In this document: positions 7,011 to 16,500 of the stretch, piece by piece
Numbering within the stretch: position 1 is the first letter of the stretch
Layout of the letters: every line of letters begins with the position of its first letter
Assembly (NCBI GenBank): GCA_002309015.1
Contig: DBWM01000028.1
Location: forward strand, 7,001-35,025
Length of the DNA stretch: 28,025 nucleotides
Source of the DNA: Myxococcales bacterium UBA1238
Lineage (GTDB): Bacteria; Myxococcota_A; Bradymonadia; UBA7976; UBA1532
Reading direction: 5' to 3'
Notes under the pieces: generated by a model
What the model was told of the DNA's origin: nothing
Databases searched by the model: none
The model's input: only the letters and a program-made list of their open reading frames with translations
Position numbers and translations under genes: made by a program

Positions 7011-9752
7011 ATGAGCGCTCACTATCTGATCGGCATCGATTTAGGAACCACTCACTGCGCCCTGGCTTTTAGCCCCGTCCATCAGCCACAGGTTCACGTG
7101 TTTCCCATACCTCAGCTTGTAGCCCCGGGGCAGGTCGAGGCGAGGACCCTGCTGCCTTCTTTTTTGTATATGCCCGCTTCGGGTGAGATGAACGAGGCCG
7201 ATTTAAAGCTGCCCTTTGAAGGGGATCCCTACCCCGTGGGTGAAATGGCGCGCACGAGGGGTGCGGCGGTGCCCGACAGGCTTTGTTCGTCGGCGAAGAG
7301 CTGGATATGTCACGGCGGAGTCGATCGCAGGGCGAAGATACTCCCCTGGTCGGCGGAACCTTCCGAGATCGAGCAGATTTCACCCCTCGAGGCCTCGGCC
7401 GCATATCTGAAGCATCTGCGATCAGCCTGGGATGCGGCTCACAAAGATGCGCCGATGAGCGAACAGGAGATCGTGGTCACGGTCCCCGCCTCGTTCGATG
7501 CACTGGCAAGACAAATCACCCTGGAAGCGGCCGCGATGGCGGGCCTTCCAAACGCGCGGCTGCTCGAAGAACCTCAGGCGGCCTTCTACGATTTTGTGGG
7601 GCAGCAGGGCGAACATCTCGCAGAGGCTCTGGGAAATGCCCGGCTGGTGCTCGTGATCGATCTCGGGGGCGGAACCACGGATCTGACCCTCATGCGGATT
7701 CACGACGCAGCCTCCGGCGAGATTGAGCGCATCGCCGTGGGCGGTCATCTGATGCTCGGCGGCGATAATATGGACGCCGCACTGGCTCTCGAACTCCAAA
7801 AGAAGGCTCAGGTTGAGCAACTTTCTCCTGTCGAATGGTCTGCGCTCGTTCAGCAGGCGAGGCAGGCCAAAGAAAAGCTCCTTTCGCCCGATGCGCCCGA
7901 GAGCTGGACGGTTCCCGTAGCCAAAAGGGGCGCAAAGTTAATCGGGAGCACCAAAACCGCGACGATTTTGAGGGAAGAGGTGAACGACCTGTTGCTCGAC
8001 GGCTTCTTTCCCATCACAAATCCCGACGAGGAAGCGAGTCCCCAGGGCCGCGCGGGGCTTACGACCCTGGGCCTGCCTTATACCACGGAGACAGCGGTCC
8101 CTCGTCACCTGAGCAGCTTTTTACGCCGGCATGCTTTGAGCGCTCAGCGGGCCGGAGCAACCCTTGTAGGCGGTCTTCCCAGGCCTGATGCCATCTTACT
8201 GAACGGTGGCGTCTTTAAAGCCGAGCGTCTGGTCGAGCGCCTGAAGGCGGTCTTCGAGCGCTGGTTCGGTTCGGAGATCCCCTTTTTGCCTCACCGCTCC
8301 CTCGATACGGCGGTGGCCTGCGGCGCGGTCTATTCAAGCCTGGCCCGTCACGGGTTGGGGTACGCGATCAGCGGCGGATCGGCCCGCGCCTACGCGATCG
8401 GGGTGGAAGACAAGGAAGGAAAAAAGCGCCTCCTTTGCATCGCGCCCAAGGGCCTCGAAGAAGGACACCAGGTTCAGCTCCCCGGGCGGGTGTTCGATCT
8501 CCTGCTGGATCAGCGCATCGCCTTTTCGCTCTACGCCTCCACCTCAGAGGCCACCGATCCAGGGGAATTCTGGCCCGACGATCAGCCCTTCGAGGCGCTT
8601 CCACCGCTCGTGACGGTGATGCGCATCAAGGATCGCCCCGGAAACAGCAAAGAGCCCGTCACCCTGACCGCCGGCCTCACGGAATCGGGGACTCTGGAGG
8701 TCGCCCTGCAGACCGTCGCCCTGCCGCCGCTCCGCTGGAAGCTCGCCTTCGATCTCGATGCGCCCAAAACAGAAGTCCGCAACACCCCCGAAGCTCAGCC
8801 ACAGAGCCGCGATCACGCCGGGATGGACGAACCTTTGCCCAAAAACTTCTTTGAGGCCGAGCGCCTGATCGAGAGAACCTTTACGGGATCCCAGCAATGG
8901 TCCGGGCCCGCCGCAGGAAAGAACCTGAGGCAGGGGATTGAAGATTTCATCGGCCCGAGGGGCGAATGGCACGCCACCTGTTGCCGCAGGCTGTTCCAAA
9001 TCCTCTGGCGGATGCGCGATCAGCGCGGGCGCACCCCCGAACACGAGCAAAGCTGGCTCCGTCTTTGCGGCTTCTGCATGCGCCCCGGCTACGGCGTTCG
9101 CGGTGACGAAGAGCGCAGGCAGCAAATCTGGAGCCTGAAGGCTGAGGGCTTAAAGAACCCCTCGAAGAGTTTGCAGAGCGAATGGTGGATCTTTTGGCGG
9201 CGCATCGCTCCGGGGCTTTCGGCCGAACAACAGGAAGCGCTCTTTACCGAAGTGCGGAAAGGCTGCGAGCCGGCGCTTCGGGGGGCGGCCCCGGTTCAGC
9301 CGGAGCTCCTGCGATTGGCTGCGGTGCTGGAACGCTGCAAGGCGAGCGAGAAGGCGGAAGCCGGGGCCTGGTGCCTTGCGCTCAAAAAGAAGCTGGGATC
9401 CTTCTGGCCCCTGGGAAGACTCGGCGCGCGGGTGCTGTTTGCGGATCCGCAGGGTGAACTTGTGCCGGTGGAGACTGCGGAAGCCTGGCTCCGGGCGCTC
9501 CTTTCGGAGGACTGGTCTCAGGCGGATACGCCCTTTGCTGCCGTTTTGCTGGGCCGCCGCGCGTTCGATCCCCGGGACGACATCGGAGAGCCGCTGAGGG
9601 CTGAGCTTTTATCGCGCCTGCAGGCGATCAAATGCCCCGCATCCTGGCTTGCCTTCGTTCAGGTCCCGCCCCAAAGGGGAGATGCGCTTCAGCAAAAAGA
9701 CCTGCGTCAAATGCTGGGCGAAGCGCTCCCTTCGGGCCTTCGGTTGCAATAA
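7011..9752 (+). CDS. Large Hsp70-family ATPase
   Basis: A 913-residue Hsp70-like protein. The actin-fold ATPase is clear: phosphate-1 motif GIDLGTTHCAL near residues 8-18, LLEEPQAAFYDF around 185-196, phosphate-2 motif LVIDLGGGTTDL near 213-224, and the adenosine motif ILLNGGVFKAERL near 394-406. After about residue 480 the chain is not like DnaK's substrate-binding domain. It is a long, Trp- and Leu-rich region (~430 residues) of the kind seen in the ~900-residue bacterial Hsp70 subfamily carrying a DUF3731-like C-terminus. It is not dnaK: no dnaJ or grpE is nearby. ATG 7011 is preferred to the in-frame TTG at 6999, although only a weak GCGAG precedes it. A gap of 69 nt after the sirtuin suggests co-transcription. 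Confidence 0.9.
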   Translation: MSAHYLIGIDLGTTHCALAFSPVHQPQVHVFPIPQLVAPGQVEARTLLPSFLYMPASGEMNEADLKLPFEGDPYPVGEMARTRGAAVPDRLCSSAKSWICHGGVDRRAKILPWSAEPSEIEQISPLEASAAYLKHLRSAWDAAHKDAPMSEQEIVVTVPASFDALARQITLEAAAMAGLPNARLLEEPQAAFYDFVGQQGEHLAEALGNARLVLVIDLGGGTTDLTLMRIHDAASGEIERIAVGGHLMLGGDNMDAALALELQKKAQVEQLSPVEWSALVQQARQAKEKLLSPDAPESWTVPVAKRGAKLIGSTKTATILREEVNDLLLDGFFPITNPDEEASPQGRAGLTTLGLPYTTETAVPRHLSSFLRRHALSAQRAGATLVGGLPRPDAILLNGGVFKAERLVERLKAVFERWFGSEIPFLPHRSLDTAVACGAVYSSLARHGLGYAISGGSARAYAIGVEDKEGKKRLLCIAPKGLEEGHQVQLPGRVFDLLLDQRIAFSLYASTSEATDPGEFWPDDQPFEALPPLVTVMRIKDRPGNSKEPVTLTAGLTESGTLEVALQTVALPPLRWKLAFDLDAPKTEVRNTPEAQPQSRDHAGMDEPLPKNFFEAERLIERTFTGSQQWSGPAAGKNLRQGIEDFIGPRGEWHATCCRRLFQILWRMRDQRGRTPEHEQSWLRLCGFCMRPGYGVRGDEERRQQIWSLKAEGLKNPSKSLQSEWWIFWRRIAPGLSAEQQEALFTEVRKGCEPALRGAAPVQPELLRLAAVLERCKASEKAEAGAWCLALKKKLGSFWPLGRLGARVLFADPQGELVPVETAEAWLRALLSEDWSQADTPFAAVLLGRRAFDPRDDIGEPLRAELLSRLQAIKCPASWLAFVQVPPQRGDALQQKDLRQMLGEALPSGLRLQ

Positions 9753-9781
9753 TGGTTGTCCCGAACCGGAGAAAGACCCGC

Positions 9782-9827
9782 GATCCCAGCGGATGTGGGG
9801 TTTGGGGATCTTAATTTGTGTTTTTTT
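9782..9827 (+). terminator. Possible intrinsic terminator after Hsp70 gene
   Basis: GATCCC (9782-9787) can pair with GGGATC (9805-9810) and is followed by a T-rich run to 9827 ending in seven T. The stem is only 6 bp and the loop is long (17 nt), so the call is weak. It would separate the Hsp70 gene from the gene at 9948. Confidence 0.35.
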
Positions 9828-9947
9828 GCAACTGGAAGATTTTCGGGTGCAATATTACGCCTTTTTAATTCGAATCTATCGACAATCCCCCAAAAAACGG
9901 GCATCTTTTCACCCGGATGGAAGACGGGTCGTTGAAAGGAATGTGAG

Positions 9948-10706
9948 ATGGAAGAAGAGAATCAGCCTTCCCAACCCTTTTTGAAGCATATCCTTTTCGC
10001 GGGATTGGCCGAGATTGCAGAGCTGGCAGCGGGCTGGGAAGTGCCTTACCGCATGCGCCGCAAACTTTTTAACCTCGCCAGCTACTATATTCTGGAGCGC
10101 CGGGGTTTGCGGGCTACGCAAATCATGGACATCCTTGAGCTCAGCGCCCGCACGGTCTCGAGTTTAGCCAAAGAGATGAAGCAGTTCGACCTGATGGAGG
10201 CGCGAACACAGTGCGATTTGCCGAGGCGCATTGAGCTGATGCTGTGGTCGAAGCCGATGAGCGAAGGTCGCATGTTCCAGCACCTGGCACCCGAGACGCC
10301 GGACGACATTCGCGCGGCCATCGACAAGCTGATCGATCGCGGTTTTGTGGAGCGCACGGTTCACCCGGTCAGCGGCGTCGCCACGTATAAGCTGCTTCGT
10401 TCGGCCTTCAGAAGGGAAGACGACGGATGGTTCACAAGGATCGACGCCGTGGAGCGCTTCTTCCAGTCCATGGGCCGCGTTCTGAACGCCCGGTTCCTGC
10501 ACCGCGACGAGCGGGCGATGGCTGGATCCTTCCTCTTCCGCATGCCACCCGACGGTTACCAGAGGCTCCATAAATTCTACGAAGAGCAATTCTGGCCTTT
10601 CCTCGTTCAGCTCGAAAACGAAGCTTCCGAAGATCCCGAACACGCCATGGATGCCGATCTCACCCTCTGCTGGGCTCCCGTAGACGAAGGCTTCGATCGC
10701 CGCTGA
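9948..10706 (+). CDS. Winged-helix-like regulatory protein, family unknown
   Basis: A 252-residue soluble protein. The ATG at 9948 has AAGGA (9936-9940) seven bases upstream. Residues ~50-85 (YILERRGLRATQIMDILELSARTVSSLAKEM) look like a helix-turn-helix, with TQIMDILELS as helix-turn and ARTVSSLAKEM as a recognition-type helix. A second possible winged-helix segment lies around 105-150 (IELMLWSKPMSEGRMF through LIDRGFVERTVHPVSGVATYKL), again helix, helix, then a strand pair. The rest is helical and rich in aromatic residues, with no catalytic motif. DNA binding is inferred from the fold pattern only. It sits 195 bp after the Hsp70 gene and converges on the minus-strand beta-barrel genes. Confidence 0.7.
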   Translation: MEEENQPSQPFLKHILFAGLAEIAELAAGWEVPYRMRRKLFNLASYYILERRGLRATQIMDILELSARTVSSLAKEMKQFDLMEARTQCDLPRRIELMLWSKPMSEGRMFQHLAPETPDDIRAAIDKLIDRGFVERTVHPVSGVATYKLLRSAFRREDDGWFTRIDAVERFFQSMGRVLNARFLHRDERAMAGSFLFRMPPDGYQRLHKFYEEQFWPFLVQLENEASEDPEHAMDADLTLCWAPVDEGFDRR

Positions 10707-10851
10707 ACCCCGCCGAAATCCCTCACGAATCCGGATCCCCCCCTGCTGAAGCCGGCCTCTGCTGAAAGCCCCGCGAAGTTCTGCCCGCAGGATCTCATCC
10801 TTTTTTGCTCTGTTCCCATGCTTCCTTTCAAGAGAAGCTGCCCGTCTCCCT

Positions 10852-11487
10852 TTACATGAGGAAGCTGAAGCCCATGAGGGGCTCGATATATTGCTGCGGA
10901 TCTGTGATCGCCGAATCCATTTGCTCGCGATGAGAGGGCTTTTTGAGGGTATAGGCGGCGCCGAAGCTGAAGGCTACGCTGGGAGTGATGGAGATCTGGA
11001 TACCGATACCCGATTTGACGGCGAAGCTGCAGTAGAAATCGCCATAGGGCCAGTTGTAGGCCGTGCCAAAAAAATGCATCTCACCGGCACTGAGAGAGAG
11101 CTCCAGTTCGAGACTTTCCGTGATCGGGACGAAGTGATACCCCGAAATCCAGTTCGCGCCGCTCAGTAGGGTGGCCTGATTGTCAGCGTATGTCTCCGGA
11201 TAACCGGAGTACCTGTAATTGAAATGGGTGAGCCCGAGATCGGATTCGTAGTAGATCCCGAAGTGACGGCTCCGGTATCCGAGAGAGAAGGCCAACCGGC
11301 CGCCCTTTTCGAGGGATTGCTTGCTCGTTGCATTCAGGTGCTTTTGGTAATACCCAAAGAAACCCGAGAGCCGGACGCGGAAGTCGAAGGCAGAGCTCTC
11401 GGTTTCGAGCAGGCGGTGAACTTGTTCGGTTTCATGAGCCGCAGCTTCCGCAGTAAAGGCGAGGAGCAGAGGGATCAAAGCGCGCAT
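10852..11487 (-). CDS. Secreted beta-barrel-like outer membrane protein (copy 2 of pair)
   Basis: A 211-residue exported protein with a short signal peptide (MRALIPLLLAFTAEAAA, probable cut after residue 17). The mature chain consists of alternating amphipathic strands rich in Tyr, Phe and Gly (FRVRLSGFFGYY, GGRLAFSLGYRSRHFGIYYE, GIGIQISITPSVAFSFGAAY) and ends EPLMGFSFLM. This pattern fits an 8-10-strand outer-membrane barrel. The start ATG at 11487 has no strong ribosome-binding site. It is 93 nt downstream of a similar protein whose C-terminus (RPLLGASYLLW) matches in style, so the two may be distant paralogues and form an operon. Confidence 0.7.
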   Translation of the reverse strand: MRALIPLLLAFTAEAAAHETEQVHRLLETESSAFDFRVRLSGFFGYYQKHLNATSKQSLEKGGRLAFSLGYRSRHFGIYYESDLGLTHFNYRYSGYPETYADNQATLLSGANWISGYHFVPITESLELELSLSAGEMHFFGTAYNWPYGDFYCSFAVKSGIGIQISITPSVAFSFGAAYTLKKPSHREQMDSAITDPQQYIEPLMGFSFLM

Positions 11488-11580
11488 GAGGGCATCCGTC
11501 GGTTGAGTTTCAAAAGGGAAGAGGTCGGTTCCATGCGTTCAAAGCCCGGGTGTAAGGTTTCAAAAACGGCCTTTTACGGA

Positions 11581-12273
11581 TCACCATAAGAGGTAGCTGG
11601 CGCCTAAAAGGGGTCTCACGAGAAATTGTTGCGAGTCCTCTCCGGTATAACTCTCTTCGTTTGAGCTGGGGATGCGCATCACCAGCTCTGCTCCCAGTCG
11701 AAATTCGAACAGGTGATTCAGCCTGTAATAGAGGGAAAGGCTGCCCTTGCCGGCAGGCGAGACGAAAAAGCCTTCTGAACTGGGGTAGGGCGAGGATAAA
11801 TACGAGGAGATCCCGATCCCGAGCGATGCGCTGAATAAAAGTTTCTGGGGAATGAGTGACGTAAACGTATGGCCCGAAAGATAGAGGCCCATTTCGTTCA
11901 TATGACTCCTCTCCCGGCTGGAAATCTTCTTCTCTTCCAGTTCGAATAGCCTGGATTTGGTTTTTAAAAGATCGAGGTTGAAATCGATCGAATAGCCAAA
12001 TCTTCCGTATCGGGTGAGGAACGAGCTGATCAGACTGCCGCCCCAGGCTCTGAAATCGCATCCTGAGTTCTTTAAATCCCTGCCATAGCTGTAAGCGAGG
12101 TTCTGTTGAAAGGCGTTGTAATGCTCACCGTTGAACAGGGCTTCGGGATCGGGCTGATCGGGCTTCTGCTCCTCTGCAATCTCTTCAGGCTTTTCGGCAA
12201 TGGATGCCGCTTCCTCTTCTGCAGGATCGAACTGGGGCAGCATCAGGATCGAAAGGGCGAGGAATGAAAGCAT
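11581..12273 (-). CDS. Secreted beta-barrel-like outer membrane protein (copy 1 of pair)
   Basis: A 230-residue protein. A short hydrophobic N-terminus (MLSFLALSILMLPQF) is followed by an acidic, Glu/Pro-rich linker (about residues 17-45) and then strand-like blocks (FGYSIDFNLDLL, LLFSASLGIGISSYL, GSLSLYYRLNHLFEFRLGAELVMRI) ending in RPLLGASYLLW. The aromatic end and strand periodicity suggest an outer-membrane barrel. No clear AxA signal-peptidase site is visible, so the exact N-terminus is uncertain, and the ribosome-binding site (AAGG-like) is weak. It is first of a tandem pair and lies 176 nt downstream of the dihydrouridine synthase gene. No family recognised. Confidence 0.7.
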   Translation of the reverse strand: MLSFLALSILMLPQFDPAEEEAASIAEKPEEIAEEQKPDQPDPEALFNGEHYNAFQQNLAYSYGRDLKNSGCDFRAWGGSLISSFLTRYGRFGYSIDFNLDLLKTKSRLFELEEKKISSRERSHMNEMGLYLSGHTFTSLIPQKLLFSASLGIGISSYLSSPYPSSEGFFVSPAGKGSLSLYYRLNHLFEFRLGAELVMRIPSSNEESYTGEDSQQFLVRPLLGASYLLW

Positions 12274-12449
12274 GGTGATTGAGCCTTAAACGGATGATCG
12301 ATGCCGATGGTTGAACGGTTTCAAACTCTGAACGCTGCAAACGCTTCAAACGGGAGCCGGTTTTTTAACTCCGGACGAAGATTCTTTGAAAATAACGTAA
12401 GGATTTGAATGCATGAACTGTACATCGCTTGCAATTTTGATGAGCTTCA

Positions 12450-13478
12450 TTAACCCTGGACCTCAACTTTTTCGGCATCGCTGCCGGATCCTGAAGTCTG
12501 GACTGCGCATCCTTCCGGCGTTTCTTGCGCTTTGGAGTTTAAAAACCGGACCGCATCTTCGATGTCGCCCAGGGTTTTGGCTGTGGAGACCCGCATCCGC
12601 CATTGCTTGGCATAGGTGAGTCCGTTGCAGAGGCTGTGGAGCGGCTTCAAGAGGAAGGTGATCGAAGCGCCTGACCTGAGCTCTTCTTCAACGAAGGGCA
12701 GGTATACATTTACAGCCTCGGCTCTGGTTTTAATGGGCGAAGGATCCCCAAAGATTTTCTGATCGGCCTCCGCAAACAGATAGGCGTTCTGAAATGCAGC
12801 CCGCCCGATCATCGCGCCGTCTGCCTGCTTTAAGATCTCTGAAGCTTCATCCAGCGTCGAGATATTGCCGTTTAACTCGATCGTGAGTTCGGGATGCTCG
12901 CGTTTGAGCTGAAATACGAGCTCCCGGCGCAAAGGCGTCTGGCGGTTTTGCTTGGGATTTAAGTTCTGGAGCACGGCGGAGCGCGCGTGGATGATGAATC
13001 TCTGGCAGGGCGCTTCGGCAACCTTCAAAACAAAGCGAAGTAAGTCATCGTAAGAGTCGTGGGGCGCGATGCCGATGCGATGTTTGACAGTCACGGGCCT
13101 GTCGGTCGCTTCGCTTAAAGCCTGGATGCAGTCTCTGACCCTCTCGGGATTCGCCATCAAAGCTGCGCCAAAATGTCCGGACTGCACGCGCTCTGAAGGG
13201 CAGCCGCAGTTTAGATTCACTTCATCGTAGCCATAGGCCATCGCGATCGATGCTGCGCGCGCCAACTCCTCGGGATCGTCGCCGCCTAACTGCAATGCGA
13301 TCGGGTGAGTCCATTCCTCAAAGCGCAGATGCTTGTCTCTGTCTCCAAAAAGCACCGCATACGCCGAGATCATCTCGGTATAGAACAGGGTATGCCGCGT
13401 CAGTTGCCGCATAAAGGCGCGAAACGGGCGGCCTGTGTAGTCGATCATCGGCGCGATGCTGAGCTTCGGCAGATTCAA
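12450..13478 (-). CDS. dusA: tRNA-dihydrouridine synthase, DusA type
   Basis: A 342-residue FMN enzyme that reduces uridines in the tRNA D-loop to dihydrouridine with NADPH. Motifs: SIAPMIDYTGRPFR at 7-20; the catalytic Cys93 in VNLNCGCPSERVQSG; VTVKHRIG; FIIHARSAVLQNLNPKQNR, which is characteristic of the DusA branch; ELNGNI; and MIGRAAFQNAYLF, where other Dus branches have a G-R-(A/G) motif. The start is a TTG at 13478, chosen because AAAAGGTG lies seven bases upstream and no in-frame ATG precedes the conserved N-terminus. The C-terminal ~35 residues form a polar tail absent from the core family. It lies 116 nt downstream of topA on the same strand, separated by a 9-bp inverted repeat. Confidence 0.93.
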   Translation of the reverse strand: MNLPKLSIAPMIDYTGRPFRAFMRQLTRHTLFYTEMISAYAVLFGDRDKHLRFEEWTHPIALQLGGDDPEELARAASIAMAYGYDEVNLNCGCPSERVQSGHFGAALMANPERVRDCIQALSEATDRPVTVKHRIGIAPHDSYDDLLRFVLKVAEAPCQRFIIHARSAVLQNLNPKQNRQTPLRRELVFQLKREHPELTIELNGNISTLDEASEILKQADGAMIGRAAFQNAYLFAEADQKIFGDPSPIKTRAEAVNVYLPFVEEELRSGASITFLLKPLHSLCNGLTYAKQWRMRVSTAKTLGDIEDAVRFLNSKAQETPEGCAVQTSGSGSDAEKVEVQG

Positions 13479-13541
13479 AGCTTTTCACCTTTTAAATGGA
13501 GGCGGGATCTCAGACCGGGGGAGCATATGACGACGGGCGAA

Positions 13542-13582
13542 GGATCGGGGATCGGAACGATCAAAGCTGGAAGCCCCGATCC
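13542..13582 (-). terminator. Inverted repeat downstream of topA
   Basis: GGATCGGGG (13542-13550) and CCCCGATCC (13574-13582) are perfect 9-bp arms with a 23-nt loop, starting 13 nt past the topA stop on the minus strand. No T run follows, so it may be a factor-dependent terminator, an RNA-stabilising hairpin or an attenuator between topA and dusA. Confidence 0.4.
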
Positions 13583-13594
13583 AAAACCCCAGGT

Positions 13595-16500
13595 TCAGGA
13601 TTCGCTCGGCGGCTCAGCCTTGCGGCGGCGCTTGGGCTCTACGGTGTTTTCTTTGGGAAGCGGCGCCTTTTTCACCTTCTTCCCGGCGTCCTCTTCGTCT
13701 TCTTTGGCCTTGGCGGCCTTTCTCTGGGCCCGGATCGCGGCGGTCTTTGCGGTCGCGGTGAGCGCTTCGACCACTTCCTCGGGGTAGAGATCGGTTGCAG
13801 GCTTCTTTGCGCGCGAAGTCTTCTTAGGCGCTTCGGTGGCGGCGGGCTCTGCAACCACGGGCGCTTCATTCACAGGCGCTACGGCGGGCTCTGAAGCTTC
13901 GGGAGCCGGCGCCGCTTCGGCCTTCTTTCGGGATCGCGTCACCTTGACCGGCACTTCTTCCGCAGTTTCCTCGGCTTTCTTGCGCGATCTCGTCGTCTTC
14001 TTTGGGGCTTCGGCGGGTTCTTCGGCTGCAGGCTCGGCCTTCTTTCGCGTGCGCTTCGGCTTTTCTTCGGCGGGGGCTTCCTCCGTCTCGGCCTTCTTGC
14101 GGCTTCGCGTGGTTTTGACCGGCGCTTCTTCGCCCTCAACGGCGGCTTTTGCGGTCTTCCGCGTCGTCTTCTTTGCGGTCGTGCCCGCATCTTCCTTCTT
14201 TTGAATGAGCAACAGCGCCTGCTCTAAGGTGATCTCGTTCTCGCTCACCCCACGGGGCAGCGTCGCGTTGGTCTTTCCGTGCTTCACGTAGGGCCCGAAC
14301 CGCCCGCTGTGCACCTCGATCGGCTCGCCGTCGACGGGATGCTCGCCCAATACGCGCAGGGGCGCCGCCTTCTGACCGCGCGTCTTCTTCTGCGAAAGGA
14401 GCTCGAGGGCGCGCGGGAGATCGATCGTCATCAGATCGTCCTCCTTGGTCAGGGAGGCGTAGATGCCCTTCGGCGTGTCGGGCTTTAGGTAGAGCACGTA
14501 GGGACCAAACTTCCCGAGGCCCACCTTGACGGTTCCGCCTTCGGGATGCTCACCCAACGTGCGCGGAAGCTCGAGGATCTTGAGCGCGAGCGACAGATTC
14601 ACCTCTCCAGGCGAGATCCCCGGCGGCAGCGACTGGTTCTTTGAGGTCTTGGGATCGCTTCCGCGCTGCAGATAGGGCCCAAATCGCCCGTGGCAAAGGC
14701 GGATCTCTTCGCCGGACTCGGGATCGTTGCCCAAAACGATGTTGCCCGAAGCGGACTTGCTGAATAAATCTTCGATATAGGCCTGGTTGACGTCGGCAGG
14801 AGCCACCGTATCGGGCAATGCGATCGTCTTCCGCTCGCCCTGAACCTCCGCCTCGACGAACGGACCATAGCGTCCGATGCGGATGTCGTAGGATCCTAAG
14901 GTGTTGTAATGGAGTGTGCAGATGCTGCGAGGGTCGATCGCTTCGCCCTGCTCGATGCTCTTCAAGAGGTAACCGTCGTAAAACTTGCGTAAATAGGCGA
15001 TCTCGTCCTCTTTACTGTTGATCTTGTCGAGCCAGGCCTCCATCTCGGCGGTGAAATCGACGTCCACCACCTGTGAGAGCGTCTCTTCGAGGAGCTTAGT
15101 GACCGCAAACGCCGTAAAAGTGGGCTGCAGATAGCGCGAGACCGTCAGAACATAGCCGCGGTTCTGGATGGTTGAGATGATGCTCGCGTAAGTGCTCGGA
15201 CGTCCGATACCCAACTCTTCGAGCTTCTTGACCAGCGTCGCTTCGGTGAAGCGTGCAGGCGGCCGGGTCTCGTGCGATTGCGCCGTAATGCTCAGGCAGG
15301 GCAGCAGATCACCTACATTCAGCTGCGGTAAAGGCGTGTTGCTGTCGTCGAGCGCATCGGCGGGATCGTCGTTGCCGTTGACATATGCGCGCAGGAACCC
15401 GTCAAACAGCACCTGGCGGCCCGATGCCTTGAGCAAAACCTTCTGACCGTTCGCCGGATCCTCGGTTTCGAGGGTGACATGGGTCATCAGAATCTTCGCG
15501 TTGGCCATCTGCGTGGCCGCGGTACGCTTCCAAATCAGATCGTAAAGCCGCGCTTCGAGCCCCGAGAGCCCCAGTTCCTCGGCCGTGGCCATCTGTGTTC
15601 CGGCCGGACGGATCGCCTCGTGCGCTTCCTGTGCACCCTTGCTCTTCGTCTGATAATGCCGCGCTTTGGGTTGCAGGTAGTTCGCCCCGTACCGACGCTC
15701 GATCATCTTGCGCGCCGCATCGATCGCCTCGTTTGAAAGGTTTACCGAGTCGGTACGCATATAGGTGATGTGACCGTTCTCGTAGAGATGCTGCGCAATT
15801 TTCATGGTGTCCTGCGCGCTTAAGCCGAGCTTTCGGTTGCTCTCCTGCTGCAGGGTCGAGGTTGTAAACGGCGGATACGGGCTTCGTTCCGAGGGCTTGG
15901 CGTCGATCTCCGTCACTTTCAGCTGGCAACCCTTGAGTCTCTGCGCCAGAGCCTCGGCTTCATCGCCCGAGAGGCAAAGACAGCGCTTGTTTTTTAAAGC
16001 ACCCGTGCTGTCGTCAAAATCTTTGCCCGTGGCGAGCGGCTTTCCACCGAGCGCGGTGACGGTTGCCTCGAAGCCCTGCCCGTCCTTTTCGGTCTGGGCT
16101 AAAAGATCCCACCACTGGGAGCTCACGAACGCGATGCGATCGCGCTCTTTTTGAACCAGCAACCTCACCGCCACCGACTGCACGCGGCCGGCCGAAAGCT
16201 TGGGCGCGATCTTCTTCCAAAGCAGCGGCGAGACTTCGTACCCCACAAGGCGATCCAGGATGCGTCGCGCTTCCTGCGCCTGCACCAGGCTCTCGTCCAG
16301 CTCGCGCGTATTCTGCAGTGAGCGCGCGATGGCCTCCCGGGTGATCTCGTGAAACACCATGCGGTAAGTGGGGATCTTCGGCTTCAGCAGCTGCAAAAGA
16401 TGCCACCCGATCGCCTCACCCTCGCGATCTTCATCGGTTGCGATGTAGAGGCGGTTCGCATCCTTGAGGGCACGCTTCAAATCGGCGACCAGCTTCTTCT

